Below are positions 23,796 to 31,053 of a DNA stretch of 36,446 bases, one piece after another. This stretch comes from Anaerosolibacter sp. (GTDB lineage Bacteria > Bacillota > Clostridia > Peptostreptococcales > Thermotaleaceae), in the NCBI RefSeq assembly GCF_029240175.1, contig NZ_JARBTM010000035.1, forward strand, positions 1 through 36,446. The letters are read 5' to 3'. Below the pieces are notes generated by a model that had not been told where the DNA came from, searched no databases, and saw only the letters and a list, made by a program, of their open reading frames with translations. The first letter of the stretch is position 1, and every line of letters starts with the position of its first letter. The translations under genes were made by a program, and so were the position numbers.

Positions 23796-24791
23796 CTATT
23801 TAATGACACAGTAAGGTGTGTCACATGGATAGTCAACCAATGCCTTTAGCTCGTCATCTACCTTCATCAAGGTAATGGACATTCCCGCCATATCCATAGA
23901 TGTAGCATAAGGTCCAACGAAAGATTTGTAAATGTTGATTCCCTTTTCTTCTAAGATTTGGGCTGCTTTTCTAAAACAAATATGTAGATCCATCAATGGT
24001 GTTGCCCCTAAGCTGTTTACAAGGATAGCAACTTCATCTCCTGATTCAAAAGGGAGGTCCGCGATAACGTATTTCATGATTTCATCTACGACTTCATCCG
24101 CCGGTGCAAGCTTTGTTCTTCTTACCCCAGGCTCTCCATGGATTCCCATACCTACTTCCATATCCCCATCTTCCATTTCAAATATTGTCTTCCCTGTTAC
24201 AGGCAATGTTGAGGAGGATAATGCAACGCCCATAGATCTTGTATTATCATTGGCCTTAAGGGCTGCAGCTTTTACCTCATCTAAATCAGCGCCCATGGCT
24301 GCCTTTGCTGCTGCAGCCTTAAAAACAAAGAAGTCTCCGGCCACACCTCTTCTATCAGGAATATTTTCTGAAGAATACACATCATCCGTAATCAGTACAG
24401 TCTCTACCCGAATACCGTCGTCTGCAGCCATCTCTGCACCCATATCAAAATTCATTACATCACCAGCATAATTGCCATACATGTATAAGCATCCTTTTCC
24501 TGCATCCACTGCTTTTACAGCATTGTAACATGGCTCCGGTGATGGGGAAGTATTGATATTTCCAACAACTGCTGCATCGGCAAAGCCTTCACCCACATAC
24601 CCTAAGAATAAGGGTTCGTGTCCTGAACCTCCACCAATGATAATACCCACTTTGTTCTCTATTGGTGACTTCACACTAACAACAACCCGACCATCATCTT
24701 CCAATAGCTTTACATGATTGGGAAAAGCCTTGGTATAGCCTTCTAGCATTTCCTCCACCACATCATAAGGATTGTTAACCAATCTTCTCAT
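23796..24791 (-). CDS. dhaK: Dihydroxyacetone kinase-type substrate-binding subunit DhaK
   Basis: The 331-aa subunit binds the ketose covalently through His218 (GMGIHGEPG), the same number as in E. coli. Other marks are IIGGGSGHEPLFLGYVG (50-66), NYAGDVMNFD (107-116) and DDVYS. Start and length fit the family, and AAAGGGGGATAAGAAA precedes the ATG. The 140-base gap to dhaM reads open in frame with dhaK but contains no start codon, so it is not coding. Phosphotransfer comes from the PTS via DhaM and DhaL. Confidence 0.9.
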   Translation of the reverse strand: MRRLVNNPYDVVEEMLEGYTKAFPNHVKLLEDDGRVVVSVKSPIENKVGIIIGGGSGHEPLFLGYVGEGFADAAVVGNINTSPSPEPCYNAVKAVDAGKGCLYMYGNYAGDVMNFDMGAEMAADDGIRVETVLITDDVYSSENIPDRRGVAGDFFVFKAAAAKAAMGADLDEVKAAALKANDNTRSMGVALSSSTLPVTGKTIFEMEDGDMEVGMGIHGEPGVRRTKLAPADEVVDEIMKYVIADLPFESGDEVAILVNSLGATPLMDLHICFRKAAQILEEKGINIYKSFVGPYATSMDMAGMSITLMKVDDELKALVDYPCDTPYCVIK

Positions 24792-24931
24792 TTTCTTATC
24801 CCCCTTTAATTTTTTATTTAAGTATTCTTTGAATGTTCCTTTTATAGGTTCCCCTATATACTTATTTACCTTGTCCTTAATATATGATAGGGCTGTCAGC
24901 TTTTTAGAAAATTTTCTTTTGACACCAATAT

Positions 24932-25336
24932 TTATCCACTAAATTTCTGAAAATCTCTGCTTTCCATAGCCGTTGCGAGAATATCTTCTATGCTGTCCGT
25001 TATGGAAGCCTGAATTGTTGCTGCTATCACACCTTCGACTAATGGTGCATCTACCAGCCATACCTTTTGTTTTATTTCTTCGTCAAGCATTTCCACAGCC
25101 ATTTCTGCGTTCATAGCTGCACTACCCATATCCACAAATAAGAGTATGTTTTCAATATAATGAATTCCTTCGATCACTTCTTTTATTTTAAAAGCACTGG
25201 TTCCAATCCTACCGTCATCCTCATCAACCCCGCCGGCAGCTTTAATCTCGACTTTCCCATGATTCATCTCTTCCGCAATTTCCTTAATACCGTCTGCCAC
25301 TTTTTGACTATGGGATACAATTACAATGCCTATCAT
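24932..25336 (-). CDS. dhaM: PTS-dependent Dha kinase phosphotransferase subunit DhaM (EIIA-Man domain only)
   Basis: This 134-aa single-domain DhaM has the phosphorylated His9 in IVIVSHSQKVADG. The strand-turn LLFVDMGSAAMNAEMA is typical of EIIA-Man folds. E. coli DhaM has extra HPr and EI domains that are absent here, as in Firmicutes, so phosphate must come from cellular HPr. It is the first gene of the operon; GGGGGAGAGGATA precedes the ATG. A TATAAT at 25434-25429 upstream is a plausible -10 without a good -35. No DhaS/DhaR regulator is visible in the window. Confidence 0.88.
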   Translation of the reverse strand: MIGIVIVSHSQKVADGIKEIAEEMNHGKVEIKAAGGVDEDDGRIGTSAFKIKEVIEGIHYIENILLFVDMGSAAMNAEMAVEMLDEEIKQKVWLVDAPLVEGVIAATIQASITDSIEDILATAMESRDFQKFSG

Positions 25337-25482
25337 TATCCTCTCCCCCTATACAGTCTATTATTTTCCAATCTTTTTTCCACACTGATTTGCTCTTCTT
25401 CTCAGTTCTTCATTTTGTTACTTGTCCTATTATAAAGATGTATTCAGATCTTATTGAAATTATTCTCTACAAACATCAAAAA

Positions 25483-25506
25483 GACAGGTTCCCCATGGGA
25501 CCTGTC
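25483..25506 (-). terminator. Terminator of the DUF5667 gene
   Basis: GACAGGTCCCATGGGGAACC then TGTC folds into a stem with TTTTTGATG after it on the minus strand, 37 bases beyond the stop. Confidence 0.75.
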
Positions 25507-25542
25507 TCACTGAATTATGCTTGGTTTTTCTAAATATTCATC

Positions 25543-26715
25543 TTAGTTGTCTTTTTTACCTTTGCTGTTTTTCTGCTCTTTCTTTCCTTCTTTCTTTAAT
25601 TCCAGCTCTCTTTTCTTCTGCTCTTTCTCTTGTTCTTTCATCATCTTTTCCAATCGTTTTTCTTCTTGTTTCTTAAATTTCTCTAATGGTTTCTGTTCCT
25701 TTTTATTCACTTCATCTTCTTCATCTTCTTCATCTTCTTCATCATCTTTATCTTCATCGTCTTTATCTTCATCTTTATCTTCATCTTCTAACTTGTTAGA
25801 TTCTTCCTGAATCTTCTCTTTAATTTCTTCTAATTCCTTCTCTAATTTTTCCTTACTTTCTTCTGCTTCCTTTACTAATTTCTCTATTTCACTTATCCTT
25901 TTCTCAATCGCTTTCACCGCTTCTTCGTTTGCATCTTCTATTGCCTTTTCTAGTTCTTCCTGAGCTCCCTCAAGAGTCGTCTTTGCCTCTTCAAGCTGGT
26001 TATCTAGCTGAACTTTTTTCTCGATTTGTACTTTAGCCTTTAATTGAGAAGGATGTATTCCCAGTTCTTTTGTAATCTCTCCAAAGCCTTTTCCCTGGCT
26101 GGTAATCATATCTGCAATTTCTTCCACAGATTTTCCAGTGGCATCTGCCAGTAAGAATATTTTTGCAATTTGTCCATAACCCAGCTTCTTTTCTTCCCTC
26201 AAGGTTATTACTTTCTCTTGATCTAAATCTGCTACCACGTTGGCCACAAGATAAGCACTATCCCTCTTTTCGGCCAATTCTTCTTTTTGATTATCATCTA
26301 CCACGGCTTCTACAGACTCGATAACACCAGCCGAGTCTTCCAGCTGAAGCTTTAACGTCTCTTTCACAGTACTGTCAATGCTTTCCTTTAGCACTGCTTC
26401 CGATACGATTTCAAAGGCTTCCTCTATTCTTTCTCCATAGGCTTCCATTGCCTTATTCACATATTCAATTTTATCCTCTTCTGTCATCTGCTTGGCCTCT
26501 GCCAATCTCTCTTGGGTAATGGCAATCAACAGCTCCGCTTTTTTCTCAATATCTGATACCATGGAGAGGCGAATATCCTCCACCAACTGATCCACAGAAT
26601 ATAATACACTATCTGGTGTGATACCTGGATCAGTTGTGATTGTCGTTTCATCTGCAAATACAGGTGCAATACTTAATAAGCCTGCCATAACTCCTGATAT
26701 AATCTTTTTTTTCAT
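25543..26715 (-). CDS. Secreted DUF5667-domain protein with coiled coil and acid/base-rich tail
   Basis: The start is the ATG at 26715 (MKKKIISGVMAGLLSIAPVF, a signal peptide ending near FAD), behind AAAGGGAGG; product 390 aa. Residues about 28-130 match DUF5667: GITPDSVLYSVDQLVEDIRL, then KKAELLIAITQERLAEAKQM. Residues about 225-310 are a long charged coiled coil. An Asp/Glu/Lys block follows (DEDKDEDKDDEDKDDEED), and then a very Lys-rich C-terminus. DUF5667 proteins are exported and of unknown role; wall attachment by charge is a guess. The opposite-strand poly-Ser frame is an artefact of this acidic repeat. Confidence 0.78.
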   Translation of the reverse strand: MKKKIISGVMAGLLSIAPVFADETTITTDPGITPDSVLYSVDQLVEDIRLSMVSDIEKKAELLIAITQERLAEAKQMTEEDKIEYVNKAMEAYGERIEEAFEIVSEAVLKESIDSTVKETLKLQLEDSAGVIESVEAVVDDNQKEELAEKRDSAYLVANVVADLDQEKVITLREEKKLGYGQIAKIFLLADATGKSVEEIADMITSQGKGFGEITKELGIHPSQLKAKVQIEKKVQLDNQLEEAKTTLEGAQEELEKAIEDANEEAVKAIEKRISEIEKLVKEAEESKEKLEKELEEIKEKIQEESNKLEDEDKDEDKDDEDKDDEEDEEDEEDEVNKKEQKPLEKFKKQEEKRLEKMMKEQEKEQKKRELELKKEGKKEQKNSKGKKDN

Positions 26716-26819
26716 TTTATGTCCTCCCTTTAGCTTCATCTTTTTGCTAGTAAAGGGATACGTCATATTTTTCATATTTGGGACCTATTTTCGCTATATT
26801 TCTCATGGCAGTTTTTTCT

Positions 26820-26835
26820 AATGCCCTAGGGCATT
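26820..26835. repeat. 16-bp perfect palindrome AATGCCCTAGGGCATT
   Basis: It lies 4 bases after the stop of the lipid-kinase gene. The run beside it on the minus strand is A-rich, not U-rich, so it is not a standard terminator; it may act as a binding site or a weak stop. Confidence 0.4.
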
Positions 26836-26838
26836 GGC

Positions 26839-28479
26839 TTATTTTCTCCCTAGGATTGCATCCTTAATAACAACCTTCCCGCAAAATTCTAATCTCCGTT
26901 CATAATCAAGTTCCACAAAATCCGTAGGTTTCACTGACTCAGATCTTTTATCGAAATATGTAAGACCAGCCTGTCTCAACATATTGTAAACAAATTGAGA
27001 ACAGAACATAATATTGTCTTTGTGGGAATAGGGCAATACCAATCCTAGCACATTATAAGAACTGCCTTCTTGATTAATCTTTCTTATATGCTCCAATACC
27101 TGTTTTTTTTGCTCGTAGGTTGCCTCAATCCTGTAGATTAAAATATTGGCATCCTCTTTCTGATAGAAAAACTCCAACATTTCGAGATTTAATCCCGGTG
27201 AATAGATCTTCTCTCCCCCATTATAGGAAATAATTGTTTTTAATTCTTCATCAAAAGATAGGGAAGAATGGGAATAGTTTTTGTTCGTCACCTTTGCAAT
27301 GGTCTCACCTGCCGCACTGCCGGTACTTGATAACACAATATATAGATACCCATTATCCAGAGTTTTTTCCGCGTCCCTAAAAAAGTCTTCACTTAACGAA
27401 CCCTTGTTCACATAACTAAATGTATTATGGCGGGGAAGATTTCTAAATAGTTCTCTAAGATCATCTATCACCTTTCTTTCACCTTTTGTTTCCCCATGTT
27501 TTTGAATCTCATTTACAAAACCCTTTGAAATCTGCTGGAATGCTTTCCTCACATGATGCAGTTCCAGGTTTTTCTGGGGTACACTGCCATCTTCGTTATT
27601 ATAGCGGGTGATGATTTTGAGCTTTTGGGAGATAATTCGGAGATTAAGCGGAAATACAGGCCCGCCTTCCCCATCCAAGTCTGTGCTGACTTCACCGACT
27701 GTATCGATGAATAAATCCTCTGTTTTAAAATGTATTACATTTGAATTGTTGATATGCTCCCCATTGATTACGGTCAGTAATAGGGCAGCCAGCTCATATA
27801 TGGGACATTTCTTAAAGATGAACACATCTAGCAAGCCATCATTGATAGAGGCGGTTGGCGCGATCTTGTGAAATCCGCCTGCTGACCTGCCATTCATAAT
27901 CAGCATAAATAGTATCTCCCCATCGTAATTCATGGTGCTGCTATTCACTTTTATATTTACTGGTTTCAACTTAGGAAGCTCTGTGATACCATTTAGATAA
28001 TAGGCCAGTACACCTAGACTGTTTTTAAGCTCTGTGTTGGTTTTCTGGCTGATATCAATCAATACCCCGAGGCTGGCTACGTTGATAAAGTACCGATCAT
28101 TCACCAAACCCACATCGGATAATGTATAATTATCTCTTAAAAGAATTTCAACAATTTCTTCAATGCCCTGGGGTAGATTAAAATATTGTGCATAATCGTT
28201 GGCTGTCCCAACTGGGAATATTCCTATGGGCAGGTCAATATTATACCTTAACAAACTATTGACCACCTGATTTATGGTGCCGTCTCCACCAGCAATCAAT
28301 ATCTTTTTATAATTAGCACCATCCATTTGTGAAATCATCTTGTCCAGTTCTTCTTTTTTATTAGTCCTATAAGGCTCTATTTGCATACCCTTCTGCTGAA
28401 ATTTATCGATGATATAGTCAAGGTGGTTCTTAAAAGTCCTATCTCCAGAAATAGGATTATAAATCAATTTTACTTTCAT
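26839..28479 (-). CDS. Lipid (diacylglycerol/YegS-like) kinase fused to a permuted papain-like domain
   Basis: This is a 546-aa two-domain protein. Residues 1-295 form a DAGK/YegS-type kinase: KLIYNPISGDR at the start, the nucleotide loop AGGDGTINQV (64-73), PVGTANDYAQYF, and STDLDGEGGPVFPL near the end of the domain. Residues about 375-535 form a separate domain with His404 (NYSHSSLSF) before Cys493 (MFCSQFVYNML). The H-then-C order, with hydrophobic flanks, is the circularly permuted NlpC/P60 (YiiX/LRAT-like) arrangement, whose members act on lipids or peptides. AAGGAAGG precedes the ATG. I infer a membrane-surface enzyme that phosphorylates a lipid and hydrolyses or transfers an acyl or amide group. 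A linker of about 80 residues separates the domains. Confidence 0.8.
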   Translation of the reverse strand: MKVKLIYNPISGDRTFKNHLDYIIDKFQQKGMQIEPYRTNKKEELDKMISQMDGANYKKILIAGGDGTINQVVNSLLRYNIDLPIGIFPVGTANDYAQYFNLPQGIEEIVEILLRDNYTLSDVGLVNDRYFINVASLGVLIDISQKTNTELKNSLGVLAYYLNGITELPKLKPVNIKVNSSTMNYDGEILFMLIMNGRSAGGFHKIAPTASINDGLLDVFIFKKCPIYELAALLLTVINGEHINNSNVIHFKTEDLFIDTVGEVSTDLDGEGGPVFPLNLRIISQKLKIITRYNNEDGSVPQKNLELHHVRKAFQQISKGFVNEIQKHGETKGERKVIDDLRELFRNLPRHNTFSYVNKGSLSEDFFRDAEKTLDNGYLYIVLSSTGSAAGETIAKVTNKNYSHSSLSFDEELKTIISYNGGEKIYSPGLNLEMLEFFYQKEDANILIYRIEATYEQKKQVLEHIRKINQEGSSYNVLGLVLPYSHKDNIMFCSQFVYNMLRQAGLTYFDKRSESVKPTDFVELDYERRLEFCGKVVIKDAILGRK

Positions 28480-28641
28480 ATCTTTACCTTCCTTTTTAAA
28501 ATACTCTAGAATATTCGTTACCCTATAGACTAGACGACTTCCAAATCCATAAGGTACATGTTCACCAACTTTGAAGGTGCTTTCATATTATACTTATTTA
28601 ATTCTTTATATCTTTTGCAATTCCTTTTTACAATAAACAAA

Positions 28642-28663
28642 GATAGGTCATCATAAACCTATC
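28642..28663 (-). terminator. Terminator downstream of the RAYT element
   Basis: GATAGGTTTATGATGACCTA then TC forms a 7-bp stem followed by TTTGTTTATT on the minus strand. It lies outside the REP pair, so it may have served a gene disrupted earlier. Confidence 0.6.
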
Positions 28664-28690
28664 GTTTAATACGCCTCCCCTTTAATGAAC

Positions 28691-29545
28691 GGGACAAGGG
28701 GACAGGTTCATTGTCCCGGTTAAGCTCTATCTACTATGCTTTTAGGTATGCCTGTTACTCGTGATATTTGCCTAATTGTAACACCTTCTACCTTTTTAAT
28801 CTCCCTTATAATCTCATTTCGTCTTTCTTTTTCAAGTTTTTGCAGTTCGCTTATATTTGCTACTCCTAACTGCTCGAAATAGTCTATTATTTCTTTATCA
28901 GATATTTTGATTCTCTCTTTGTATTCCAAGCACTGATCATTGTTTTTCTCGCTCATAAATGCTTGAAATAATTGTATCCCTTTTATTCTATCCTCAGAAA
29001 AAATATCTAAGGCAAAATTTATATCAGTATGGATTGGCATCTCGACATACTCTCTATAACTACTCCACAAGTATTTCCCCATATCTTTTGTTATTCCTGC
29101 TTTAACTGGATTTTGATGAATATATCTAAGAACCATAAGAAAATGCTCGTCTGTCTCTACAGCTTCACTTTTAAACCGTTCTTGAAATAGGTGTCCTAAT
29201 CGGTCGTATTTTTGATTATACCAGTACACGTAGCTACTGCTAATTCTTTTCACAGCCTTAGATATAGATTCATCAATCTCTCTTACGAGTAGATGAATAT
29301 GATTGTCCATCAGACAATATCCATATAGTTCATAGTTACTAATTGTTTTATAATACGCTATTCTTTCTATAAACCTTAGTCTATCTTCGTCATCTTCAAA
29401 GATATTCTGTCTATTGATACCGCGTAACATTAAATGATATATTTTACTGCTACTTTTTTCCCGTGCTTGTCTTGGCATAATAATCACCTCAAATTAATCA
29501 TATCATGCTTTGATTCTAGGGACAATGTACCTGTCCCCTTGTCCC
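28691..29545 (-). mobile_element. RAYT/REP element: Y1 transposase gene flanked by inverted REP palindromes
   Basis: The left REP (28691-28717, GGGACAAGGGGACAGGTTCA then TTGTCCC) and the right REP (29519-29545) are inverted copies with 26 of 27 identical bases. Each REP is itself partly palindromic (GGGACAA..TTGTCCC). The transposase stop lies 2 bases from the left REP; its start lies 40 bases from the right REP. The right REP abuts a truncated Rhs fragment, so insertion or associated deletion occurred inside Rhs DNA. Confidence 0.8.
28720..29478 (-). CDS. REP-associated tyrosine transposase (RAYT, Y1_Tnp HUH family)
   Basis: The 252-aa protein has the HUH motif LMDNHIHLLV (His60, His62) and the catalytic tyrosine in VLRYIHQNPVKAG (Tyr119), so the single-strand nickase core is intact. 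The N-terminal MPRQAREKSSSKIYHLMLRG is typical of the family. Residues about 185-252 hold an extra helix-turn-helix-like end (GVTIRQISRVTGIPKSIVDR), probably for DNA binding. The ATG at 29478 follows GAGGTGATTATT; an in-frame GTG three codons earlier overlaps the ribosome-binding site. Palindromic REPs flank it. Confidence 0.9.
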   Translation of the reverse strand: MPRQAREKSSSKIYHLMLRGINRQNIFEDDEDRLRFIERIAYYKTISNYELYGYCLMDNHIHLLVREIDESISKAVKRISSSYVYWYNQKYDRLGHLFQERFKSEAVETDEHFLMVLRYIHQNPVKAGITKDMGKYLWSSYREYVEMPIHTDINFALDIFSEDRIKGIQLFQAFMSEKNNDQCLEYKERIKISDKEIIDYFEQLGVANISELQKLEKERRNEIIREIKKVEGVTIRQISRVTGIPKSIVDRA

Positions 29546-29553
29546 TCACTTAT

Positions 29554-29640
29554 TTCATTGTAGCTGTAAGTTGTGGTTTTTCCTTTATCTGTTTCCTTGA
29601 TGAGGCTTCCATTGGCATCATACTGGAAAAGAATATGGCA
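29554..29640 (-). pseudogene. Rhs core fragment F (truncated by the RAYT element)
   Basis: The frame encodes FQYDANGSLIKETDKGKTTT then YSYNE, a YD-repeat stretch nearly identical to that in fragment D (32521-32600). It stops abruptly where REP DNA begins. Only about 25 codons remain and there is no start. Confidence 0.75.
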
Positions 29641-29798
29641 GGACTTAATATCCCGCCATATTTATAGTTATTTAATTACATCGATCATGTTTAAACCTTA
29701 TTTTCCACTTACTGTTTTCTACTGCTCACTATCGTGATGTCCTAGTGCCATTACATCCTTTTCCTCATTGCCTACGGCATCCTGTCCCCTTGTCGCAT
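29554..29798 (-). repeat. Duplicated spacer plus Rhs-core segment, copy 1
   Basis: About 245 bp are homologous to 32521-32764. They include the Rhs core fragment, a hairpin (29632-29662) and a stretch that could encode a remnant ending ALGHHDSEQ. Both copies lie directly downstream of an immunity gene, which marks the edge of a recombination unit. Confidence 0.7.
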
Positions 29799-29812
29799 TA
29801 CTCAGCTAAATT

Positions 29813-30073
29813 CTACTTATCCTTAGAAGTTGTTACAACGATAATATCTGTTGAGCCAGCTTTCCAGCCAACATCCCAATCGCGAAAATGCGAATGGCAT
29901 AACTCCACTTCGCCAATAACTTTACTATGATGTTCTTTTACCTCTTGTAAAAATTCAATTATCTTATCTAATTCTCGTATATCGGATTGAAAAGAAACCT
30001 CTTGTAATTCTATTAATTCTTCACTATCTTTTTGGTATCCAAATACTTTCACGACTAGTTCCCCGCTTTCCAT
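29813..30073 (-). CDS. Small protein, candidate immunity protein for toxin tip E
   Basis: I do not recognise the family. The 86-aa acidic protein begins MESGELVVKVFGYQKDSEEL and ends GWKAGSTDIIVVTTSKDK, with no signal peptide or membrane segment. Its ATG lies inside the last codons of toxin fragment E (19-base overlap in another frame), the tight arrangement usual for toxin-immunity pairs. The beta-helix-beta appearance fits a small ferredoxin-like immunity fold, but this is a guess. Confidence 0.6.
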   Translation of the reverse strand: MESGELVVKVFGYQKDSEELIELQEVSFQSDIRELDKIIEFLQEVKEHHSKVIGEVELCHSHFRDWDVGWKAGSTDIIVVTTSKDK

Positions 30074-30519
30074 CCATTTTCATTTAACCAATCTATTGTT
30101 TTATTACTTGGATTAGGAGTTCCTTTATGCGCATCATGTATTGTTCCATCATTGTTTAAGGAAGTCCCGTCCTTAAAATGAACATGTGGTTTTTGTCCCG
30201 GAACATGAGGTTTATCTACTCTATCAACCTCTCTAGGTGCTTGTCCTTTTTCCACTTGCTTTTGTAGGCTACCATGACTAGCTGGTTCTTTAACCTTAAC
30301 TAGAGCTTCTCCCTCTTCTTCTCCTGCTTGAATTGTACTTGCATTCCATATATCTAAGAATACTTTTACTCCTACATATTTCCTTGCTCCCTCTAGAAGA
30401 AGTTTAGGATCAACTTTAGGTACTTCCCATAATAGCTTAGGTAATAGAAGTGTATCTGCCGAAGCTAATAATACTTTGTTGTTACCTTCACCCGTCCCCT
30501 TAATTCTATATTCTGTACA
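30055..30519 (-). pseudogene. Orphan Rhs toxin tip E
   Basis: The frame is open from a TAA at 30520-30522 to the stop at 30055, about 154 codons with no good start. It opens YRIKGTGEGNNKVLLASADT, the same junction used by tips A and D (ARIKG), then diverges. The last 60 residues, with DKPHVPGQKPHVHFKDG and HDAHKGTPNPSNKTIDWLNE, look like a compact His-rich toxin domain of the Rhs/CDI type; the activity is unknown. A GTG at 30255 could allow a 66-aa product. I read it as a displaced tip, silent until recombined onto an rhs core, with its immunity gene retained. Confidence 0.65.
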
Positions 30520-30679
30520 TTACTAGCAGGGATTGTGGTGCATTTATAGTACAATTATATTTCTGACTTAATGTAAACAGTCGAACACGTACCGTGCTAG
30601 CTAAGTATATTTAGCGTGTACGTTTCCTTTATACTTCACGCTCAAAAAACTCACCTGCAGAATATATAGCTTCAATAAA

Positions 30680-31030
30680 TTATTTCTCTAAGCTTTTTTT
30701 AAATGTCATATACTCATCATAGGCTTCAGATATTTTCTTTATACATATATCTTTCCATTTAGTAATCAAAATATTTCTTTCTAATGTCTCATTTGAATCT
30801 GGTTCCATCTCCCCACCAAATCCTATGAAGTCATCTAAACTTTCTACTACCCCTGTTTCTCCAGCATATGCAATTTCATTTGGACAGTAGGTATAACTCA
30901 AAAATTCACAATTGCTTTCAATACAATGACTACCAGGTCTAACACTACCATTTAGACAATGGGAGGGTACTATATGACCATTCTCTGATTGACAGTCGCA
31001 ATAAACTTCTAACAATAGATGTTTCATCAT
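30680..31030 (-). CDS. Cys-containing small protein, candidate immunity protein for toxin tip D
   Basis: This is a 116-aa protein of no family I know. The first half has a Cys/His pattern (EVYCDCQSENGHIVPSHC, SHCIESNCEF) that could bind zinc; the second half is helical (TKWKDICIKKISEAYDEYM). The ATG at 31030 is 23 bases after the stop of fragment D, with GAGGCGG upstream; a TTG one codon earlier and an ATG one codon later are alternatives. Position is the main evidence for an immunity role. The 160-bp stretch between it and tip E shows small inverted repeats but no gene. Confidence 0.5.
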   Translation of the reverse strand: MMKHLLLEVYCDCQSENGHIVPSHCLNGSVRPGSHCIESNCEFLSYTYCPNEIAYAGETGVVESLDDFIGFGGEMEPDSNETLERNILITKWKDICIKKISEAYDEYMTFKKSLEK

Positions 31031-31053
31031 CAACTTTTACCGCCTCGCATTTC

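Noticed and set aside
24792-24931. A Lys-rich reading frame in phase with dhaK across the dhaM-dhaK gap (about 46 codons)
   Set aside because: It has no ATG, GTG or TTG start, and dhaK has its own good ribosome-binding site; DhaK length is already normal.
25547-25810. Plus-strand poly-Ser/Phe ORF
   Set aside because: Mirror image of the Asp/Glu/Lys-rich tail of the DUF5667 protein.
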